The notes: a model not told the origin generated them from the sequence alone. DNA of 64,000 bases from Mesorhizobium huakuii (GCF_014189455.1 NZ_CP050299.1:124001-188000); one strand, 5' to 3'. Numbered from the stretch's first letter, positions 17,825 through 27,509 are shown. Made by a program: numbers and translations.

Positions 17825-18883
17825 CTAGGGGCGAGCCTCCAGCACCAAGTTGAATGGCGTCTCCGCGGCGCGACGGAATCGCTTGAAGCCGCCGCCGGTC
17901 ACCACCCTGCGCAGCCTCGCCTCGCCGGCCTGGGCGCCAAGCCCGAGCCCAACTTCCTGTGACACGGACGCAGGCGTGCACAGGAACGTGGACGCGGCAT
18001 AGTAGACGCGTCCGACGGGATTGAGGTTCGCCGCCAGATGATCATGCGCGAACGGCTCGACGATCATCCACGTGCCATCCGGCTTGAGCGACCTGTGGAC
18101 ATGGGTGGCGGCGCCGGCTGGGTCGCCCATGTCGTGAAGGCAATCGAAGAAAGCGACGAGGTCATAGGTGCCGGGATAGGTCTTGGCGGCCGCGACCTCG
18201 AAGCGCGTGTTGGCGCCGACGCCGGCCTCCTCGGCGGCCTTGCGGGCGCGCTCGATGGAAGGGGCGTGATAGTCGAAGCCGACGAAGCGCGAATTGGGGA
18301 AAGCACGCGCCATGAGCACGGTTGATGCGCCATGACCGCACCCGACATCCGCGACCGCGGCGCCGCGTTCGAGCTTCTCGACCACGCCCTCCAGAGCCGG
18401 TAACCAGGATTCGATCAGATTGGCATTGTAGCCTGGCCGGAAAAACCGTTCCGTGCCGCGAAACAGACACGCGCTATGATCGTGCCACGCGACGCCCTTG
18501 CCGGACTGGAATGCCTGCCTCACCTTTTCTTCATCGAGCCACAGCGCGGACAGGAACTCGAATGCGCCAGCCATGAAGGCCGGGCTATCTTCATCGGCGA
18601 ACACCAGCTCCTGCTCGGCGTTGAGATAGAACTCGTCGCTCGCTTCATCGTAGTCGACGTAGCCCGCCGCCGCCTGCCCGGAAAGCCATTCCCTTACAAG
18701 GCGTTCCTGGGTGCCGGTGCGTGTCGAAAGTTCGGCGGCCGTCATCTTGCCGCCTTCGCGCAATGCCTTGAACAGGCCGAGTCTGTCCCCCAGCACGACT
18801 CCCGCGCCAGTAGCGATCGCACCGAGATCGCCGACCATTTTCCCTAAGAATGCGTCCAACTTTTTCTGACTCGCTTCAGACAT
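17825..18883 (-). CDS. class I SAM-dependent methyltransferase with N-terminal winged helix
   Basis: 352 residues, apparently complete, start ATG at 18883 behind AAGGGAGATT. An N-terminal helical/winged-helix segment (GDRLGLFKALREGGKMTAAE, then ELSTRTGTQERLVREWLSGQ) precedes the Rossmann fold. Motif I is VADVGCGHGASTVLMARAF (about residues 175-195), motif II FVGFDYHAPSIERARKAAEE, and YDLVAFFDCLHDMGDPAGAA is the motif IV region. This arrangement is known from Rv2258c-like small-molecule methyltransferases. The substrate is unknown. It is one of few intact non-IS genes here and stands alone. Confidence 0.85.
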   Translation of the reverse strand: MSEASQKKLDAFLGKMVGDLGAIATGAGVVLGDRLGLFKALREGGKMTAAELSTRTGTQERLVREWLSGQAAAGYVDYDEASDEFYLNAEQELVFADEDSPAFMAGAFEFLSALWLDEEKVRQAFQSGKGVAWHDHSACLFRGTERFFRPGYNANLIESWLPALEGVVEKLERGAAVADVGCGHGASTVLMARAFPNSRFVGFDYHAPSIERARKAAEEAGVGANTRFEVAAAKTYPGTYDLVAFFDCLHDMGDPAGAATHVHRSLKPDGTWMIVEPFAHDHLAANLNPVGRVYYAASTFLCTPASVSQEVGLGLGAQAGEARLRRVVTGGGFKRFRRAAETPFNLVLEARP

Positions 18884-18932
18884 TGGAATCTCCCTTTGGG
18901 TTCAATCTCTCCAGGCGATGGAGCCCTGCTCG

Positions 18933-19281
18933 TCATGAGGCGTGATTGGCCGTCGCCTTGAGCATCAGATGCTCGAAGACATGCGCGATGCCGGATTTCC
19001 CCCGCGGCTCATCCGCGCTGCCGATCCTGAACCAGACCATATGAGTGGCGACCGGCGCGGTGGTCGGAAATGACAACCACCTCCATGCCCTTGAAAAGCA
19101 GGAAATCCGTCACTTTGCCCTCGTCGGTAACGGGCGGAGCCGGAGCGTTCGTCACCGGGCAAGCGCGGTCGCAGTAGGTATCCTGGGCAGCCCGTCAGAC
19201 ATCGATGGCTCCGGTTGTGGTGGCGGGACGGGCGATAAGCAAGTTCGGGGCAAAGTGATTGTTCCGCGGCGGCTGTATGTT
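18933..19281 (-). pseudogene. M16-family zinc metallopeptidase, N-terminal fragment, frameshifted
   Basis: Conceptual translation in two frames gives [20 protein letters not shown], then (after one missing C near 19060) [20 protein letters not shown] and [17 protein letters not shown], ending at 18933. The inverted zinc-binding motif HxxEH is present in AHVFEHLM. Normal M16 subunits are over 400 residues, so this is a stub. A NifA/sigma-54 promoter faces it (19337-19418). In Sinorhizobium an M16A peptidase (HrrP) degrades host NCR peptides in nodules; any link here is only by analogy. Confidence 0.65.
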
Positions 19282-19336
19282 TTGGTGAGGTGATCATGCG
19301 ACTTCTTGTTGGTCGGTCACGTGTTTGCGGATGACG

Positions 19337-19352
19337 AGCATGTACTGTGCCA
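19337..19352 (-). promoter_or_regulatory. sigma-54 promoter facing the M16 peptidase remnant
   Basis: Read on the minus strand: TGGCACAGTACATGCT, with GG-N10-GC spacing. It lies about 51 bases downstream of a NifA-type activator site and points at the M16 fragment. Confidence 0.6.
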
Positions 19353-19402
19353 AAGGAGAAACCATTCAAACGCAATCCAGTAGATCTGACTGTATCCGAC
19401 AT

Positions 19403-19418
19403 TGTCGGAAATTGGACA
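19403..19418 (-). promoter_or_regulatory. NifA upstream activator sequence (M16 remnant)
   Basis: Minus strand TGTCCAATTTCCGACA: TGT-N10-ACA with the same CCGACA right half as the sites for the TALE-like genes and the autotransporter. Confidence 0.6.
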
Positions 19419-19638
19419 TCGCCGAACGCGAAGCGTTCGGGGCGGCTTGTGACGATACTTGCGCATGCTGCTTCGGAGGAGGGATGCGCCTCGAACCGGC
19501 CGCGAGGCCTTCCTGCCATTTAAGGCGCCAGATCAATTGAACGCCCATACCAGTCAGCCGTCCTGTCGCTTAGGCATCCCCACGTAGCGTGCAGGCGGTT
19601 GATCGCTCATTTTCAGCATGAATCATGCGGAGAATCCT

Positions 19639-20025
19639 ATGAGCGACAGTATGAGCCATCATCGAACATTCGAGATTTTGACGGCGGAGCCTGTGCCGTC
19701 CCGACGCAAGCCGCGCCATCGGTCGGACGAAGAGAAGGCACGGCTTGTCGCCGAAGCGTTCTCGCCAGGGGGCAATGTCTCGGCGGTTGCGCGTTCCGAG
19801 GGGCTGGACCCCTCGCAGCTCTATGCGTGGCGCCGCAAGGCGCTTTCGTCGGGCATGGTTGCGCCACTGACGGAGGGAGCGAGCAAGCCGGCGAAGTTCA
19901 CGCGCTTTGAAGCGGTGGGCAGCGACACGGTGGAAATCGTCATTGGCGACGCAGTGGTGCGCGCCGGCGGCGATGTCGATCCCGATCGCCTGGCGAGGAT
20001 CATCCGCGCGGTTCGTAAGGCATGA
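19639..20025 (+). CDS. tnpA: IS66 accessory protein TnpA
   Basis: About 128 residues with the TnpA helix-turn-helix: RRKPRHRSDEEKARLVAEAF, SPGGNVSAVARSEGLDPSQL and YAWRRKAL. It overlaps tnpB by 4 bases (ATGA), the usual IS66 coupling. TnpA is needed with TnpB and TnpC for IS66 transposition; since the others are broken it is probably non-functional here. Confidence 0.85.
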   Translation: MSDSMSHHRTFEILTAEPVPSRRKPRHRSDEEKARLVAEAFSPGGNVSAVARSEGLDPSQLYAWRRKALSSGMVAPLTEGASKPAKFTRFEAVGSDTVEIVIGDAVVRAGGDVDPDRLARIIRAVRKA

Positions 20026-20282
20026 TCGCTTCCGGTGTGGTGGTTTACGTGTCGTGCCAGCCGGTCGACTTCCGCAAGGGCGCGGCATCTTTGATGGCGC
20101 TGGTCAGGGATGGCGGCCTGGACCCATTCTCGGGGGCACTTCACGTATTCCGTTCGAAGCGTGCGGACCGGGTTCGCATCGTGTGGTGGGACGGCAGCGG
20201 GGTTTGTCTTTATTCGAAGACTCTGGAAGATCACAGCTTCTGCTGGCCGGGGATATCGGCCGCGCGCATGCGTCTCGACCAT
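20022..20282 (+). pseudogene. tnpB: IS66 TnpB, 3'-truncated
   Basis: The start MIASGVVVYVSCQPVDFRKG and the conserved core DPFSGALHVFRSKRADRVRI and VWWDGSGVCLYSKTLEDHSF are those of IS66 Orf2 (TnpB). The last ~25 residues are replaced by IS6 sequence from 20283, and the reading frame continues through the antisense strand of that element without meaning. Confidence 0.85.
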
Positions 20283-20810
20283 GTTCTCCGCCCGATTGTT
20301 CAGGCCCTTGTGCGAGCGATGCTCGACGCCTGGCATGATCTCGCGCTTCGCCGCACCGTAGGATCGAAGCTTGTCGGTGATCATCACACGCGGCGAACGG
20401 CCTTGCCCTTTCAGAAGCTTTCGCATCAAGCGCTTTGCCGCCTTGGCATTGCGACGGCTTTGCACCAACACGTCGAGAACAAACCCGTCCTGATCAACGG
20501 CGCGCCAAAGCCAGTGTTTCTTTCCACCGATGGTGATGACAACCTCATCGAGATGCCATTTGTCGCCGAGCTTGCCGGCCGATCGCTTCCGGATATCATT
20601 GGCAAAGTGTCTGCCAAATTTCTCAGCCCAAAGTCGCACGGTCTGGTGAGAGACGATGACGCCACGAGCTGCCAGCATATCCTCGACCATCCGCAGGCTG
20701 AGCGGAAACCGGAAATAGAGCCAAACGGCATGGGCAATCACCTGCGCCGGAAATCGGTGGCGACGATAAAGAGGATCACGGGAAAATCTGGTCATGCCGC
20801 CAGATCCCAC
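20283..20810 (-). pseudogene. IS6-family transposase (type 2), C-terminally truncated
   Basis: Residues 1-176 of 243 remain, ending in RSHKGLNNRAEN at the junction, so the catalytic Glu block is only just retained and the C-terminal domain is lost. Downstream codons in this frame are antisense IS66 sequence. Confidence 0.88.
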
Positions 20811-20844
20811 ATTTTGATCGATGCCCGGTTAACGTTACGGTGCC
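20283..20844 (-). mobile_element. IS6-family (type 2) element, truncated
   Basis: One end (GGCACCGTAACGTTAACC, reading inwards from 20844) is intact; the other ~255 bp are missing at the IS66 junction. Confidence 0.88.
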
Positions 20845-20875
20845 GGTCAAACTGCCGCGATGACGAAGTCCTGCC

Positions 20876-21675
20876 GGCGATGTCACGTTGTCTGCATATA
20901 CACGCGTTGAGACCTGCGGCCGCTGATGTCAGCTGACCATGGCCACGGCTGTCCATTCCGCCATGGCCTGCAGGCGGTGAATATGTGTAGCGAGAGCGGA
21001 GCGTTTTGAGCGGGGCGGGACGAAGAGATTGCGCAGAGCCGAGAAGATCGAAACGAAGCGTTGCAGTGCTCCTGGTGATCGGAAGCCTTGCATCATCCGC
21101 TCTCGTTTTCGCAGCGGCACATGTGCATTCTCCGCCCGGTTGTTCAATCCCTTGTGCGACCGATGCTCGACGTCCGGCATCACCTGTCGCCTGGCTGCTC
21201 CATAGGAGCGCAGCTTGTCGGTGATCATGCGCTTCGGCGCGACGCCTTGCTTCTTCAGCAGCCGCGTCAGCCAGCGCTTGGCCGCCTTGGTGTTGCGGCG
21301 GTTCTGGACGATCTCGTCGAGCACATAGCCATCCTGGTCGACGGCGCGCCACAACCAGTGTTTCCTGCCGGTGATGGTGATGACGACCTCGTCCAGGTGC
21401 CAGACATCGTTTCGGCTGGGCTGCTTACGGCGCAAGCGGCGAGTGTAATGCGGACCGAACTTGATGCCCCACCGGCGGATTGTCTCATACGAAACCACGA
21501 TCCCGCGCTCCAGCAGCATTTCCTCGACCAGACGCAGGCTCATGGGGAACCTGTAGTAGAGCCATACTGCATGGGCGATGATCTGCGGCGGGAAACGATG
21601 GCGCTTGTAGCTGACGATCGCGGTGTTCATGACATCGATCTATGCCGCAAATCCCTAAGTTAAGTTGATAACGCC
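20876..21675 (-). mobile_element. IS6-family element (type 1, 800 bp)
   Basis: Left end GGCGATGTCACG. The right end (GGCGTTATCAAC read inwards) is less well conserved. It sits just after the 3' end of the autotransporter gene. Confidence 0.65.
20929..21630 (-). CDS. IS6-family transposase (type 1), intact
   Basis: 233 residues. VWHLDEVVITITGRKHWLWR, MITDKLRSYGAARRQVMPDV and LNNRAENAHVPLRKRERMMQ contain the DDE residues. It is the intact relative of the frameshifted copy at 8552-9285. Confidence 0.92.
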   Translation of the reverse strand: MNTAIVSYKRHRFPPQIIAHAVWLYYRFPMSLRLVEEMLLERGIVVSYETIRRWGIKFGPHYTRRLRRKQPSRNDVWHLDEVVITITGRKHWLWRAVDQDGYVLDEIVQNRRNTKAAKRWLTRLLKKQGVAPKRMITDKLRSYGAARRQVMPDVEHRSHKGLNNRAENAHVPLRKRERMMQGFRSPGALQRFVSIFSALRNLFVPPRSKRSALATHIHRLQAMAEWTAVAMVS

Positions 21676-21815
21676 ACCTCGTTAACTGCAAAGCGACACC
21701 TCAAGCCGGCCACATCTGTCGATCCTTGACGGCAAGGTCGCTGCCGTCCGAGCGCAATGCCGCCGCTGCTGCCGATCCTTCACAAGGCTTTGGCGATGTT
21801 TCGCCTCCTCTTCTG

Positions 21816-24800
21816 TCAGAACCGCACGCCAAGCTTTGCGGTGACGCCATGCTCTTGCACGGAGGACGCAATCTGACCCTCATAAGAGACCGCGAGACTG
21901 GCATTGGCCGCCAGACGGAAGTCCAGCCCGACCTCGAGGATGGCAGCGTCCTTGGCGACCGGCGTGCCGCTGATCGCAAAGTTCTGGCCGCCGGCGAAGC
22001 CATGCGCGGCCCGCGGCACCACATCGCCAAAGGCATGCCGCCAGCCAAGCGTCCCATATGACTTGACGGCCATGCCGCCAACGACGAAGTCGCTACCGGC
22101 ATGAAGCCCCAGCGTGGTGTACGTCACGTCGCTGCTGCTGCTGCTGCTCGTTAACCCGGCGCCGTTCGTGTCCTTCTCGCGGTAGCCGTCCGTCTTGAGA
22201 TGCACATGCGCCAGATTGGCGAAGGGCTCGAAGCGGGCAAACTCGTAGCTCAGCTCATAGCCTGCCTCGCCGAAGGCCTGCGCCGAACGGGCATCGTAGG
22301 AGGCTGTCGCCTTATCGGCAAAGCTTTGAAACACGACCCCCGGCCGGTGTCGATCGAATGCCAGCTATGCGCCGCCCCAAAATTCAAAGATAACGCCTCG
22401 ATTCGGGTACCGGCATAAAGGGCAAGCGTGTAATTGTCCGCTTCGGCCGATGCGGCGCGCGCATCGACCTCGTAGGAGGAATGACCATAACCGCCCGCAA
22501 GGCCTAGCCGCCAATCGCCAAGTAAGACATCCCCGCCCGCCAAGAAGCCGCGCGCCGAGCGGTGATAACCGGCCGCATTGCCATCGCCGTCGGCAGTTCC
22601 CCAGGCGCCGTAGGCCTGGCTCCAAACAGCAAACCGTTGCGTATCGGCGCAAACCGGCTCCACCCCGTCCGGCCCATAGGCCATCACAGGCACGGATGAG
22701 GCCCCCACCCCGTCAAACGCCGCACGCAAACGCTCCATCACGGCATCGCGCGCATAAGAACTCTCCCCTATCAGCGCACCCTTAACCGTCGCATGAATCT
22801 CACCGGACAGCGGCGCCCAGGCGTGGCCGGCCGAGGCCTTGCTCAAATTGAGAACAGCAAGCAGCAGCGGATCGAGCGGGGTCGCCGGCAGAGCCTGTAC
22901 AGTGGGCGATGGCGGCGCCAGCGCCAGTTCTGGCGTGGCGTCCGCCCGAGGCTCTCCCGCCGGCGTCGCTTGGCCGGGTGATGTCGGCGACGGCGTCAGG
23001 GGAAAGGCATTTTCCAGCGCCGCCGCAACCGCCATCTCGTTCGCCGTTGCCGCCGTCGAGGCCAGCGCCACCTGGTTGCGCGACAATGTCAGCCCGACAT
23101 CATGGGTCCGGTGATCAAGCGACGGATCCAGAAACGCAAGGTCCGAGGTCGTTTTGTCGAATTGACCATTCATCCCCCCGGCCGCAGTCAGGATCTGATA
23201 GCGGGTCTCCGGCTTATAAAGCCATCCCGCCGGCACCTTGACCGTGCCGCCATTGACCGTGACCGTGCCGGTGGTCTCGATCCGGTCGCTTGCGCCGAGG
23301 GAATTGACCTCAACCGCATAGGTCGAGCCTTTCTCAAAGCGAACACCCACATCGCCAACCTTAAGCGTGCCGATCGGCTGCGTCACACTGCCCGGCTCAA
23401 CCGTCCCGCCCGCTTTTGCAATCAATCCACCGATCGTGCCGGTGCCGCCAATCGTCCCGCCGGTCGTGCCCTGTTCGGTCTGCTTGTCGCCGTTCGGCGT
23501 ATAGTATTCAACCTCTTTGCCAATGCCGCTGCCATCCACCGTCACCGTCGAGGTGATCGAACCATCCACCGACAGCTTGCCGCCGCGTACCCAAGTGCTG
23601 CCCGCATAGGTGTTCTTCCCAGTCAAAATGAGATGCCCGTCGCCAAGCTTCTCCAGACTGTCAACATAGGTCTTGCCCGTCACCGGATCCTTGCCGCGTG
23701 TCTGCATCGCTTTCTCGCGAGTGACGATGAGATTCATCAGGTTTTTTTTGTCATCCTCGGTGAATGCTTTACCATTCTCCCCCTGGCCGCTTTGTAGAAG
23801 TTGGCGCAGAGTTGCTTGTTCTTTTAGATCGTCATCCTTGCGCGCTCTGATCGCTTCATCGGAAATGTCGTTCGCCCAGGTGTCGGACATTCCCTTCGGC
23901 AAGCCCGCCGCAAAATGCCCGAATAACTGGCCGGGACCGGCCATTGCCTTCTTCAGGTCGGGAAGCCCCCAGCCGCCAAGTTCATTCGGAATCCGACTGT
24001 CGCCATTCTTCACCGCGGTAAGAAAATCAAAGGTCTTATCACCACGTTTGGGTACTTCGCGATCCGGATCGGCAATCTTGTTTTGAGCTGTCGTGAGCAG
24101 TGTTGTGACAGCCTCTTCGTTGCTCATATAGCGATATCGGCTCATGACAAGGGCAAGAGCCCCTGAAATGTGGGGGGAAGCTGCCGATGTGCCGTTGGCA
24201 TTGTCCATGTAGTTGCCATCTGTCTTGGTCGAGCTCATGCCAGAGGGGCCCATGATACACCACCACTTTGCCACGCCGCATTTATTATAGACTTGGCTCC
24301 CTGTTTCGTCGTAGCCGGTAACAGCCAACCACTTCCTTTCTACATCCGGATTTAAAAACGGCTGACTGGCAAACAAGTCAGGATTAGCAGACTTGCTATT
24401 GTTGCCGTTGGAGACCACCTGAACAAAACCATGCTGCCTGGACCCATCGACCGCTGCATCAAGCCAGGTTTTGGTTCCTCCCGTCCGGAGCTTCCAGAAA
24501 TTCCTGGAGGCAAAAACCAAGTCGGAAATGCTACCTGTACGTCTCTCCGAAAGAATAGCTGAATCGCTTCCCCAACTCTCATTGACCACTCTTACATTTT
24601 TTTTGCCGAGCGCATCGAACGTCGATTTGAAGAAGTTGAAGTCGAGGGCCGGATTGTTGGAGCCCTGCTGTAGATCGTCACGCCCGCCCGTATTGGCAAC
24701 ATAGAAGGGCGAACCGAAAGCGACGCCGTGCATTTTTTTGTTGTCGCGGCTCGCGACGATCAGCCCTGTCATTCCAGTTCCGTGATCATCATTGATTTCC

Positions 24801-25273
24801 GGATTGTACTCGCCGCTCATCCCAAATGGTTTGCCCTCCGTGGAAAACCCCTCGACGTAAATGAGATTAAGCCGACCACCCACGAACTCCTGGTGACTAG
24901 ACAGAATACCGGAATCGAACACTCCAATTCTGACCCCATTTCCGGTAATGCCCAAAGCATAGGCACCGTCGGCGTTCATTGCCTTCAGTCCCCAATTGCC
25001 CTGGAATTCTGGGTCATCGCGCCAGCTTTGCATGGCGGCCTGTAGATCGTAGGTGCCGGTTCCGTCAGCATTGACATACGGCGGCGTTTCCTGCGCCAAC
25101 GCCCCGGACGAAGCGGTCGCGACCAACAGCACCGCGGCGCTGCGCAAGGAGCGAAGCCTGGCCAGACGAGCACGGCATGGCGCGGCTCTGACCTGCATAG
25201 CTCCGGCGGACGCCAGCCTAGATTGCCGTGATCCTTTGCTTCCCCATACAACTCGACCCGTCTGCATCGTCAT
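21816..25273 (-). pseudogene. subtilisin-type autotransporter serine protease (one frameshift in the beta-barrel)
   Basis: About 1150 residues in conceptual translation. An extended signal peptide (hydrophobic SAAVLLVATASSGALA, cleavage after about residue 60) precedes an S8 subtilase passenger with the catalytic triad visible: Asp120 in RIGVFDSGI, His164 in NDDHGTGMTG and Ser363 in NGTSAASPHISGALA. A passenger-associated repeat region (TGKNTYAGSTWVRGGKLSVD) and a Pro-rich linker lead to a C-terminal autotransporter barrel ending VTAKLGVRF. The frame breaks at a run of five Cs (22337-22341; G5 on the coding strand); one more base restores it. A NifA/sigma-54 promoter and a coupled small ORF lie upstream, so nodule expression is likely. 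If the frame is real, the barrel, and with it surface display, is lost. Confidence 0.85.
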
Positions 25274-25530
25274 TCCCTATGTCCTCTGTTGTTCTTGACC
25301 GGCGGCACCAAACCCTCAAAGCCGAGCGCGGCGGCGGGCGGTGAGGAGGCCGCCGCCTTTCGGACGTCGTCACGTGCGCTCAAGAGATCGGACAGGCGAT
25401 TTGGGAGGTTGAACGTGGGTTTTGCGCCGTTCACATCAAACCCGGCCAATTCTGTCTCTCTCATCAACTTTAGGGTCGGCCGCCAAACAGTAACCACGTG
25501 CTGAATCGGCCATCGTGCAGTCACCCTCAC
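25270..25530 (-). CDS. small ORF translationally coupled to the autotransporter
   Basis: 86 codons, or about 64 if the inner ATG (METELAGFD-like start, MRETELAGFDVNGAKPTFNL) is used. The TGA stop overlaps the autotransporter ATG as ATGA. It lies between the predicted sigma-54 start site (about 25541) and the protease gene. The product is small, Ala/Pro-rich at its C-terminus, with no recognisable domain. A coupled leader ORF also precedes TALE-like gene A. It may be real or a translational enhancer. Confidence 0.45.
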   Translation of the reverse strand: MRVTARWPIQHVVTVWRPTLKLMRETELAGFDVNGAKPTFNLPNRLSDLLSARDDVRKAAASSPPAAALGFEGLVPPVKNNRGHRE

Positions 25531-25552
25531 TCAGTGTTGCCGCACTTGTATG

Positions 25553-25568
25553 TGCAAAGCCTGTGCCA
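25553..25568 (-). promoter_or_regulatory. sigma-54 (RpoN) promoter of the autotransporter operon
   Basis: Minus strand TGGCACAGGCTTTGCA: both the -24 box (TGGCAC) and the -12 box (TTGCA) match consensus, with GG-N10-GC spacing. Confidence 0.85.
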
Positions 25569-25687
25569 ACGCGCTCAGCGCGCAGTAAGCGCCTGTTCGC
25601 TTTGAAAAACCTCCACAGTGCACAGATTGCCGGTGGTAATGAACCTGACACCAATGTTTGTTTTGAACCTGAGATTTTGTCTGCCGC

Positions 25688-25703
25688 TGTCGGATTGTGG
25701 ACA
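25688..25703 (-). promoter_or_regulatory. NifA upstream activator sequence of the autotransporter operon
   Basis: Minus strand TGTCCACAATCCGACA fits TGT-N10-ACA, about 120 bases before the -24 box, a normal distance for NifA acting by DNA looping. Confidence 0.8.
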
Positions 25704-25762
25704 TGCATCGGTTCTGTCGCAAAACGGAATGACAAACGTAACCGGGGCAGATTACCGGGCAG

Positions 25763-26677
25763 TCAGGCTTGAGCGGCTTGCCTAACGAGATCCGGGAGCG
25801 GCGGAATCGACTCTTGTGTTGGTATGCCGAGGCGGTCGCCGAGATAGCGGAAGAATGAGACGTCGAGCTTGATGCAGGTCTTCATCAGGCCGAGCAGGAC
25901 GTCGCGGGCGTTCTTGCCTGCCTCGCTGACGGTTCCGCCGGAGATCTTGCGCTTGGTGACGAAGGTGCGGATGTCGTTTTCCGAACCATTGGTGTGGAGT
26001 GGGATCTCGGGACGATCGAGAACGCGCAGGAGTTCATGCTTGCGGCGATGCAGCCTGGCAAGAAGCCGGTCGAGCATGACGTAGCCGGTTCGTCGTTTGA
26101 ACAGGCGCTCGAAGCGGGCGCGCAGGGCCGCCGCGTGGCGCGGACAAGGAGCACGCTGGTAGCTCTTGAGGTCGCGATAGAACCACCAGATCAACTGGCG
26201 CATGATGTCGACGGCCTGACGTTGATCCGGGGTCACGGGTATCAATTTGTGGACGAGCCGCTCGGCGTGGACCCAGCACAGAGCATGGTCGCCGATGCGG
26301 AACTGGCCGGCATCATCGGACACGACCACGGTATCGCCAAGAAAGCCGTGGTGGCGGATCGCTCCCCACATCGCCCCTTCGGTGGCGATCCTGACTGGGT
26401 TGGGCCCCGCCCGGTCCAGCGTCACGCCGTAGAAGAAACGCAACGCACAGACCGTCTGGTTCAGCGCCGGCCAGGAAATGCCCTGCGACACCAGATAAAC
26501 CTGGAACGCACGGACGTCCTCCAGCCCCAGCCGATCCGGCGACCGGCCGAAATAACGGCTGAACTTCGCCACCGCATGCAGATAGGATCGTTGCGTCGCG
26601 GGCGACAGGTTGCGCAAGCTCATGTCGTCGATCATGCGACGGCGCAGCGGGCTTACCGCTGTCGTGGCTTCAGCCAT
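25763..26677 (-). pseudogene. chimeric ORF: integrase N-terminus fused to IS66-like transposase C-terminus
   Basis: Residues 1-96 (RRRMIDDMSLRNLSPATQRS, then SYLHAVAKFSRYFGRSPDRL and QTVCALRFFYGVTL) are the SAM-like N-terminal domain of the tyrosine recombinase that accompanies IS91-type elements. From about 26389 down the frame switches to an IS66-type transposase C-terminus: DTVVVSDDAGQFRIGDHALC, WWFYRDLKSYQRAPCPRHAA, NGSENDIRTFVTKRKISGGT. Both halves lack their catalytic counterparts, so this in-frame 304-residue fusion is a recombination scar. Confidence 0.8.
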
Positions 26678-26680
26678 GGG

Positions 26681-26737
26681 ATGGTCTCCTGGTCAGGGGT
26701 TGGTCTCAGCAACCAAACCTTCCCATCAGGAGACCAT
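26681..26737. repeat. inverted repeat at an IS91-type element end
   Basis: ATGGTCTCCTG (26681-26691) and CAGGAGACCAT (26727-26737) form an 11-bp perfect inverted repeat immediately before the integrase start. It could be the recombinase-binding or autoregulatory site of that element. Confidence 0.5.
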
Positions 26738-26809
26738 TCCAGCCAATGCACACGCCAATCCCGCGTCAGCGGGTTCGTTCAATCCTAAGAGTCCACACCG
26801 CCTAAGCCT

Positions 26810-27217
26810 CAAGCGTCAAGCGTTTCCTCCTCTCGCCGCATGCGGCACACCAGTGTCCTTGATTTGCAGCAGGAGCTATTCGGTCGGATTGCTGAGCGGC
26901 TCAGCCCGACCGATCTTCTGAGCATGTCGCAGACACATCCACAGATGAGCGAGGCCATTACGGGAATCGCGACGCTTCGAGAAAGGCGTAAAAGGGCTAG
27001 CCGGGTTCAGGCTATCTGGAACAGGTTGACGCAAGACCGCCCTGGCGTCGAGAATCGCCTTGCCCCGCTTCTGCATGGCGACGTGATCCAATCACTCGCG
27101 CCCAACTTCAATTACCTCACCTGGGCGCAGCAGGAGAACCTCGTCGCGCTAGCCGGGGAATCGCGGGGAAATCGAAGACATGACAAACCTGCCCATCGCT
27201 CACTTCAAATTGAATGA
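26810..27217 (+). pseudogene. F-box protein paralogue, truncated
   Basis: From the ATG at 26840 the product reads HTSVLDLQQELFGRIAERLS then PTDLLSMSQTHPQMSEAITG, an F-box like that of the intact gene at 31754. It continues with the shared VQAIW and SLAPNFNYLTWAQQENLVAL segments. Homology begins already near 26810 (CAAGCGTCAAGCG) and ends after about 110 residues at a frameshift (GESRGNRRHD). The repeat domain is missing. F-box proteins recruit targets to host SCF ubiquitin ligases; this stub keeps only the adaptor part. Confidence 0.65.
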
Positions 27218-27257
27218 TAAAGGCAACGGATTCGAGGCGCCGTAGCCTGCATCAATC

Positions 27258-27509
27258 ATGCGCTTAATGAGCGGACAGCAATGTCTGTCAAGGGAAGAGG
27301 TCATTGTAATTATAGCGTGGCTCAACGCAGTCTACGACGACACGAGCTCGATCCGGCATACGCTCCATGAGATAGCGCGTGGCTGTTTCGCGGGGGCTGG
27401 GTGCACGATCGAGGATGCGGATAAGTTCTACTCGGATGTCTGTCAAAAGGCGGCGGAAAAGTTTTATGGTGGCAGGAATGTCCGGAGGCCGGATACCAGA
27501 CGCTACTAG
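27258..27509 (+). CDS. hypothetical 83-residue protein
   Basis: Starts MRLMSGQQCLSREEVIVIIA and ends GRNVRRPDTRRY. It is predicted mostly helical, with five Cys residues. No family recognised and no clear ribosome-binding site, so it may be a remnant of a larger gene. Confidence 0.3.
   Translation: MRLMSGQQCLSREEVIVIIAWLNAVYDDTSSIRHTLHEIARGCFAGAGCTIEDADKFYSDVCQKAAEKFYGGRNVRRPDTRRY

Larger units (their letters stand above)
19561..20282 (+). mobile_element. IS66-family element, truncated
   Basis: tnpA and the first two thirds of tnpB are present; the end of tnpB and all of tnpC were replaced by an IS6 fragment at 20283. The left terminus is not clear and the start given is approximate. Confidence 0.7.

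Noticed and set aside
22131..22150. GCT-repeat microsatellite in the autotransporter
   Set aside because: Six in-frame codons giving a Ser run; changes in copy number would not alter the frame, so it is not a switch.
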